A stretch of 64,000 nt of DNA from Triglochin maritima. Taxonomy: Eukaryota; Streptophyta; Magnoliopsida; Alismatales; Juncaginaceae. A program made the translations under genes and the position numbers. This document shows, one piece after another, positions 58,751-64,000 of the stretch; within the stretch, counting starts at the first letter, position 1; every line of letters begins with the position of its first letter. The notes under the pieces are model-generated. The model worked only from the letters and a program-made list of their open reading frames with translations, searched no databases and was not told the origin of the DNA. The stretch spans positions 61,154,925 to 61,218,924 of the forward strand of contig OY821772.1 in the NCBI GenBank assembly GCA_963682175.1, written 5' to 3'.

Positions 58751-61435
58751 TTAAGGTAATAAGGAGTTGATGGGCAAAGGAGCACCGTTCCATCCATCCA
58801 AGCACTGGAGCATGGGGTCGATGACGTCCCCTCTGTTGATGGCGGCGAACACCTTGTCGAACTCCTCTCCCGGCGACAAGAGCTTCTCTCCCGTAAGCAT
58901 TCCGGTGCCCAACTCCTCCCTCACCAGCCTGTAGAGAGGGTATGACCTGCACTCCCTGATCCTGTTGTGGATGGCGGGAGACCCCTTCTCGCAAGCCACC
59001 CTCGCCGCCTCCACCTCCTTGGGCAGAGTTGCCTTCAGCTCCGACTCGAAGTCGGCAATCTTCTCGAATATGGAGGTGGCGTTGGCCAGAGCGTGCTGCA
59101 CCAGCACCTGCCGGAGCTTCTGCATGAGAGGGTAGTTGGCGCTGCATGGGTCGTCTACGTAGGCAAACACGTGCTCGCGGTCGACCACTTGGATGAGATC
59201 CTTCTCGCAGAATCGGGAGGGGTGCAAGTCCCCGTTGCTAATTCCCGACGTCGTCAGGACCTTCTTCGCCACCTGTCCAACCGTGTTCTTAACCGCCTCC
59301 TTCAGGTTCTCCTCTAGGTGACGCAGATCGATTGCCTGGCACAGACCCACCAGGTACGTCGAGCTCATAAGCTTCAGGATCTGTACGGCTTCTTCTGTCT
59401 TCCTTGACGATATCAGACCCAGCGAGTTGACGTCCTGGTTGTGCTGCTCCGCGCTCTGCACGTGGTTCGTCACCGGATTCGCCAGGAACTGGAGCTCCGA
59501 GCAGTAGGAGGCCATCGCGATCTCTGCACCCTTGAGCCCGTAGTCGAGGCTGGGGTTCCTTCCGCCGGAGAGGTTGGAAGGGAGTCCATTGTTGTAGAAG
59601 TCGTTGACCAACTCGGAGAACTGCGCGAACATGAGCTTCCCGATGGCAGCAAGTGCCAAACGGGTGTTGTCCATGGACACGCCGATGGGCGTACCCTGGA
59701 AGTTGCCTCCGTGGAGGGCCTTTCCCCTAGACACGTCGATCAAGGGGTTGTCGTTGACGGAGTTGATCTCCCGCTCGATTGACCTGGTGGCCGCCCGGAT
59801 CACTTCTATCTGGGGTCCCAGCCACTGGGGTGATGTTCGCAGGGCGTAACGGTCCTGCTTCGGCTTCTGGAGAGGATCGAGCTCGTGCAATTTCTTGGCC
59901 ATCTTCATGTACGAACTTCCGTCAAGAATGTGCTCCATTATGGCAGCAGCCTCGATTTGACCGGGGTGGTGCTTCAGCTTGTGAGTGAGACGGTCCGTGA
60001 ACTCCGGCTTCCCCTGCATCACCTCGCAGAACAACGCCGACAAAATTTCGGCCAGCAAGGCCAACACGTTGGCGTCGAAGAGGACCATGGACGCCAGACC
60101 GGACCCCACGGCCGTTCCGTTGACCATGGCGAGGCCTTCCTTGGGTTGGAGCTCGAAGAAGCCCTTGTGGAGTCCAGCAAGCTCAAAAGCCTGTTCGGGC
60201 GTGAGATGGGATCCGTCGGGGCCGACAGCCTTGGAGTTGGGACGGCCGGTTATCATGCCGGCGATGTAGGATAGAGGGACGAGATCACCGGAGGCGGTGA
60301 TGGTCCCACGTCGGGGGAGGCAAGGGGTGATGTTGTGGTTGAGGAGGGCGGTGATGGTCTCCAGAATCTCGAATCTGATGCCGGAGTAACCCTGTAGCAG
60401 TGTGTTTATCCGGACGAGCATTGCCGCCCTTGTGGTGGACGACGGCAGAGTGTTGTCTTTGTCGGACCCGAATATTCCGGCGTTAAGGAATCTGCATGCA
60501 TTTCAAATTTAGTTTAATTCTTGATTGTCGATCACTACTACATGCACGTACGTACGTACAACCTCGTCTTATACATTTTTTTTCCTTTTAGTACATACGT
60601 TGTTACTAAATAATTAAGTAGCTAGGCAAGTGATTATTGAAATGATTAATTACTCAGTGGCACCGTGAGTACCAAGCGTCCCAACTAATCTCACCTAACC
60701 AGATGAATATATTTACTGTACTTTAAGGATATTTGGTTGGGTGAAACTCAAACTTCCATTAATTTTTCCGCACTCGCTTCCACCTGGGATAGGCGGGTTG
60801 TAGTTCTAAATTGGAGGTGATCCAACAACATTTTCATCTGAACGCATTAACATTAAATAAAGTATCTTGTTAGGATTTGTAATTTTTCGACACTCCTCCA
60901 ACCCGACCGAGGAACAGTAATTAACGTACGTTGAGATAAGGATTAATCTGTTGAGATCGATATACTACAAACAAACAGTACTACACGGCGGTGATATGTA
61001 TGTATATATTATATAAAGTACGTACTAATTATTAATTAATTACCTGATTAGTTCCTTCTGGAGGGCTCCTCCCTGCTTGGTCCTCCGGTGAGAGGTTGCG
61101 CCGAAGCCGGTGGTGACACCGTAGCTGTCGGTGCCCTTGTTCATGCTGTCCATGACCCAGTCGCTGCTGGCCTTGACACGGGGCCTTGCGGACTCCGACA
61201 GCTCGACCTTGACGACGTGGTAATTGGATGCAACGGCGGCGACGTGGGAGATCTTGAGGTTGGCTCCTTCGAGATTAACGAGGGGGTGGCGGAAGTCGTG
61301 GACCATGATCTTGACCTCGTCTAGGTGGCTCCCCATGAGACCCTCGGCGGCGGTTCCCCAGTTGAGAGGGTCCGTCGTCGACGTGGGGTTCAGCTGGCAG
61401 AGCCCATTGACGCCGTTCATCTTCTCACACTCCAT
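58751..61435 (-). CDS. PAL: Phenylalanine ammonia-lyase
   Basis: First enzyme of the phenylpropanoid pathway: L-Phe to trans-cinnamate plus ammonia, as a cytosolic tetramer. Two exons, 61435-61044 and 60491-58751, with a 552-bp intron that splits an Arg codon at the position conserved in plant PAL genes (KELI R FLNAG). 710 residues, full length. The MIO cofactor triad Ala197-Ser198-Gly199 lies in [16 protein letters not shown] (codons 60295-60287). Catalytic Tyr105 is in [12 protein letters not shown]. Phe138 in FLNAGIFG is the residue that favours Phe over Tyr (His in tyrosine-accepting forms). The C-terminus ends in [17 protein letters not shown]. Intact, more GC-rich than its surroundings, and likely functional. 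Confidence 0.98.
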
Positions 61436-61639
61436 CTATAGTCTACCTACCTAGCTAGCTAGCTAACTTGGAGACGATGATCGATGAATGGAATGGAATA
61501 GAATTTGTATAGTAGTGATCGAGTTTGATTGGAGGAAAGATAGATGGACGAATGGATGAATGGAGAACAAATAATAATAGTGTAAATTCGTAGGTAATTC
61601 CTTCCTTTCCTGAGGTGCATGGAAGGGTGGGAGAGGTTA

Positions 61640-61675
61640 AGTAGATAGACAATATAGATAGGTTGGTAGGTGGGA
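61640..61675 (-). promoter_or_regulatory. PAL core promoter: AC element next to a TATA-like box
   Basis: On the gene strand CCCACCTACCAACC (61661-61674 region) contains the AC-I core ACCTACC overlapping an ACCAACC-like core. These are MYB sites known to drive PAL and lignin genes. It is followed at once by TATCTATATTG (61650-61660), a plausible TATA box about 215 bp upstream of the start codon. Confidence 0.6.
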
Positions 61676-62260
61676 GGGAGGGAGAGGGGTCACACCAATT
61701 TGTATAATTTGCACGTATGTATGTATTAGCATGTATAGCCGCGCGTTGTGGTAGTTGAAGTGTAAGGCCATGGTTTCACGATGTAGTTTGCGGCGCCAAA
61801 CTCCCACCGTTGGATTCCATGCACGACCCAACCATCAAGATCAGGTTTCTATTTCTAATTTAATAATTACGTACGTGTCCACTGATACTTGTGGTGGGAA
61901 TGGGATGTGTTGTGAGCATATCGTCACACCTCCGTATTGTATATATTATTATTGGTAGCCACGTTTCCGTCTAATATTACCTGACGCGTCCTACATGGAA
62001 TAACACGTCAGCTGCCAGTTCAGCGTCCAGTCAACCAAAACTTCTGCGCGGGAAAATGTAAATTACGAATTGTTGGATGCGACGGTTCATTTCCCTAAAT
62101 CACGATTAGACGGTTCGACTTCACGTACATCAGTAGCGGCGGTACAACATTCGAGTAACTTTCCCCATTTCACCCGGAGTTCCTTTCCATACGCTCATCC
62201 AAAACCTTCATTGCTCCAAAACCTTTCCATTCCAGTAACGAAAACCAAGACAAGGCGAAA
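61676..62260. promoter_or_regulatory. Shared spacer between PAL and PMD genes
   Basis: The two genes diverge; this 0.6-kb stretch must hold the distal PAL promoter and the PMD promoter. It contains CACGT-type and GCCGC-like cores, but no further element can be firmly named. Confidence 0.45.
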
Positions 62261-64000
62261 ATGGATCCTTCTCTACCTGAAACCTCCATTGCTCCTGAAA
62301 TTGTAGCCGCGCAGGTGTTTTGTCAACCATGTTCTTTCTGGTTCATTTTAAGGTTCATTATTGGCCTCTAACAATTTTTTTGTGTGGTTTAAGGGAAGCA
62401 CGTACTACTTCCGCGAAACCAAGTGCAGTTTCGCGGCCCTTCACAAGCAGTTCGACCGGATGAAGGAGGAGGAGAAAAATGTCTTCCAACGGACGCCTTT
62501 CAGTCACTTCCTCAGCTTTCCTCACGTGACAACTGACAACGAGATACTGGGTTGGTTCGTCGAACACTTCGACGCCAATGAAGTCGGTCTGAGAATAGCC
62601 ACTGGGGTGGTCCCATTTACGGTAGAAGACGTCGCCCTTCTACTTGGACTAAGAGTACATGGGCAGAGAGTGGATATGGATGCCATGTACGTAGAGAAAC
62701 GTGACGGGGTTAACCTCGACAACACCCAGCTACTGGGTCATCTTACCGCCACGAGCAAGATGGGCGAGGAGGAGGAGTACGTCCGACTCCTTATTTCTAT
62801 GATTTTCAATCATTTTTTGTTCTTCGATGGATCACTGCGAACTAAAGCGTGGTACACGAAACACCTTAAGAACCTCAAGCGCCTCAAGAGATATGCGTGG
62901 GCAAATGCGGTTCACACTTTCTTGGTTGAAGGCCTGGAGGAAGCCCAACGGGACCTCTCGAGGAGGAGATCGTCAGCGAACTTCTCTATGAAGCAGGGCT
63001 ACGTGTCTGGTTGTGTTGCCGTATTACAAGTAAGCATCTTGGTCCGGAATGAGTGTTGTGTCAGTCCGGAGTAGTGTCGGTTTATGTCCGGAATAAGTGT
63101 GTTGCCTGTCCGGAATAGTCTTGTATGTGTCCGGAATGACTGTCTTGCTTGTCCGGAATACGTCTTGTGTCTGTCCGGAATACGTCTTGTGTCTGTCCTG
63201 AATAGTGTTGTCTCTGTCCGGAATAAGTGTCTTGAGGTTGTCCGGAATAAGTGTCTTGTGGTTGTCCGGAATGAGTGTTGTGTCAGTCCGGAGTAGTGTT
63301 GGTTTATGTCCGGAATAAGTGTGTTGCCTGTCCGGAATAGTCCTGTATGTGTCCGGAATGATTGTCTTGTCTGTCCGGAATACGTCTTGTGTCTGTCCGG
63401 GATAAGTCTTGTGTCTGTCCTGAATAGTGTTGTCTCTGTCTGGAATAAGTCTTGTGTCTGTCCGAGATAAGTTTTGTGTCTGTCCTCAATAGTGTTGTCT
63501 CTGTCCGGAATAAGTGTCTTGAGGTTGTCCGGAATGAGTGTTGTCTCTGTCCGGAATAAGTGTGTTGCCTGTCCGGAATAAGTGTGTTGCCAGTCCGGAA
63601 TAGTCCTGTATGTGTCCGGAATGAGTGTCTTGTCTGTCCGGAATACGTCTTGTGTCTGTCCGGAATAAGTAATTTGTATGTCCGGAATACGTCTGCGTCT
63701 GTCCGGAATAAGAGTTGTGTCTGTCCGGAATAAGAGTTGTGTCTGTCCGGAATTAGTGTTTGGTCTTTCTGATTAACGTTATGAGACTGTCCTGGGGATG
63801 TTATGTTTCTGTTTTTTAACTCATTCCTGTTTTCAGGTGTGGCTTTGCGAGAAGTTCAAATTGGGGGATCCCCGGTCAGCATTTCCACGGTTCAAGTGTT
63901 GGACCGAAATGTTTAGCAGACGCCAAATCCTTAGAAAATGGGAAGATCGAGGCATCAACTTGTCCCGGATATACTCGGGCCAATTTGAGTTGAAGGGCAC
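62261..64000 (+). CDS. Plant mobile domain (PMD) protein, 5' part
   Basis: PMD ('aminotransferase-like') proteins include MAIN/MAIL1, which act in silencing and meristem maintenance; related domains also occur in MULE and gypsy elements. Proposed exons: 62261-62314 (MDPSLPETSIAPEIVAAQ), 62394-63029 and 63837 to beyond the window, all in phase 0. Family features: KCSFAALHKQFDRMKEEE, RTPFSHFLSFPHVTTDNEIL, the core WFVEHFDANEVGLRIATGVV then PFTVEDVALLLGLRVHG, and SGCVAVLQ|VWLCEKFKLGD, where intron 2 splits the usual GC..LQ.W block. Intron 2 (63030-63836) consists almost only of a minisatellite. The 3' end is outside the window, so host gene and transposon-linked copy cannot be told apart. Confidence 0.82.
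63046..63765 (+). repeat. TGTCCGGAATAAGTG minisatellite, about 30 units
   Basis: Tandem units of about 20-25 bp of the type TGTCCGGAATAAGTGTCTTG or GTCCGGAATACGTCTTGTGT, with higher-order repetition: 63041-63230 and 63265-63450 share the same order of variants. Each unit has the palindrome TCCGGA. The array starts about 15 bp after the PMD donor and ends about 70 bp before the acceptor. Confidence 0.93.

Noticed and set aside
59441..60274. Several plus-strand open frames over PAL
   Set aside because: Antisense shadows of the GC-rich PAL coding sequence.
63046..63765. Possible CRISPR-like array
   Set aside because: The units are contiguous and all similar, with no unique spacers, and the region is a plant intron. 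It is a minisatellite.
1..64000. tRNA, rRNA or other structured RNA genes
   Set aside because: No cloverleaf or rRNA signature was recognised by eye; a dedicated tRNA or covariance-model scan would be needed to exclude them.

Overview
This window is nuclear DNA of a flowering plant. The genes have GT-AG introns and encode plant families: a ROP-interactive CRIB protein, a GATA factor, an oligosaccharyltransferase subunit, an ENTH epsin, phenylalanine ammonia-lyase and a plant-mobile-domain protein. About half of the sequence is transposable elements, many nested. The species cannot be named from sequence alone. All gene models were built by eye from frames, splice sites and family motifs, with no alignment.

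Layout. 1-936: 3' part of a RIC (CRIB) gene, + strand. 1154-9463: Mutator-like element (MULE) with about 310-bp terminal inverted repeats. It carries a decayed MURA-type transposase (+) and a convergent small gene (-) encoding a GRF zinc finger, coiled coil and membrane tail; a 2.05-kb solo LTR sits inside the transposase. 10246-12628: class-I GATA factor (-). 14386-15107: small MULE-like element with a GC-rich interior. 15960-17447: broken PIF/Harbinger-type Myb-like ORF behind a 39-bp tandem repeat. 19372-27603: decayed Ty1/copia element (-), split by a second solo LTR of the same family as the one in the MULE. 28672-35985: OST1B/ribophorin I gene (-), 8 exons, with an RTE-type LINE and a hAT-like MITE in a 4.4-kb intron. 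36749-49788: EPSIN2/3-like gene (-), probably a pseudogene, with an almost new Ty3/gypsy chromovirus (39774-48349) in an intron and a MITE in its last exon. 50298-57724: Ty1/copia element (+) upstream of the epsin, itself split by a 1.2-kb solo LTR. 58751-61435: intact PAL gene (-). 62261-64000: plant-mobile-domain gene (+), cut by the window end, whose intron is a 0.7-kb minisatellite.

The host genes do not form one pathway; they are ordinary single genes in a TE-rich neighbourhood. The points most worth following are the convergent GRF-coiled-coil-membrane gene inside the MULE, the clusters of the palindrome CGGTCGACCG in LTRs of two different families (with CpG-decay variants in one copy), the combined damage to the epsin locus, and the PMD intron minisatellite.
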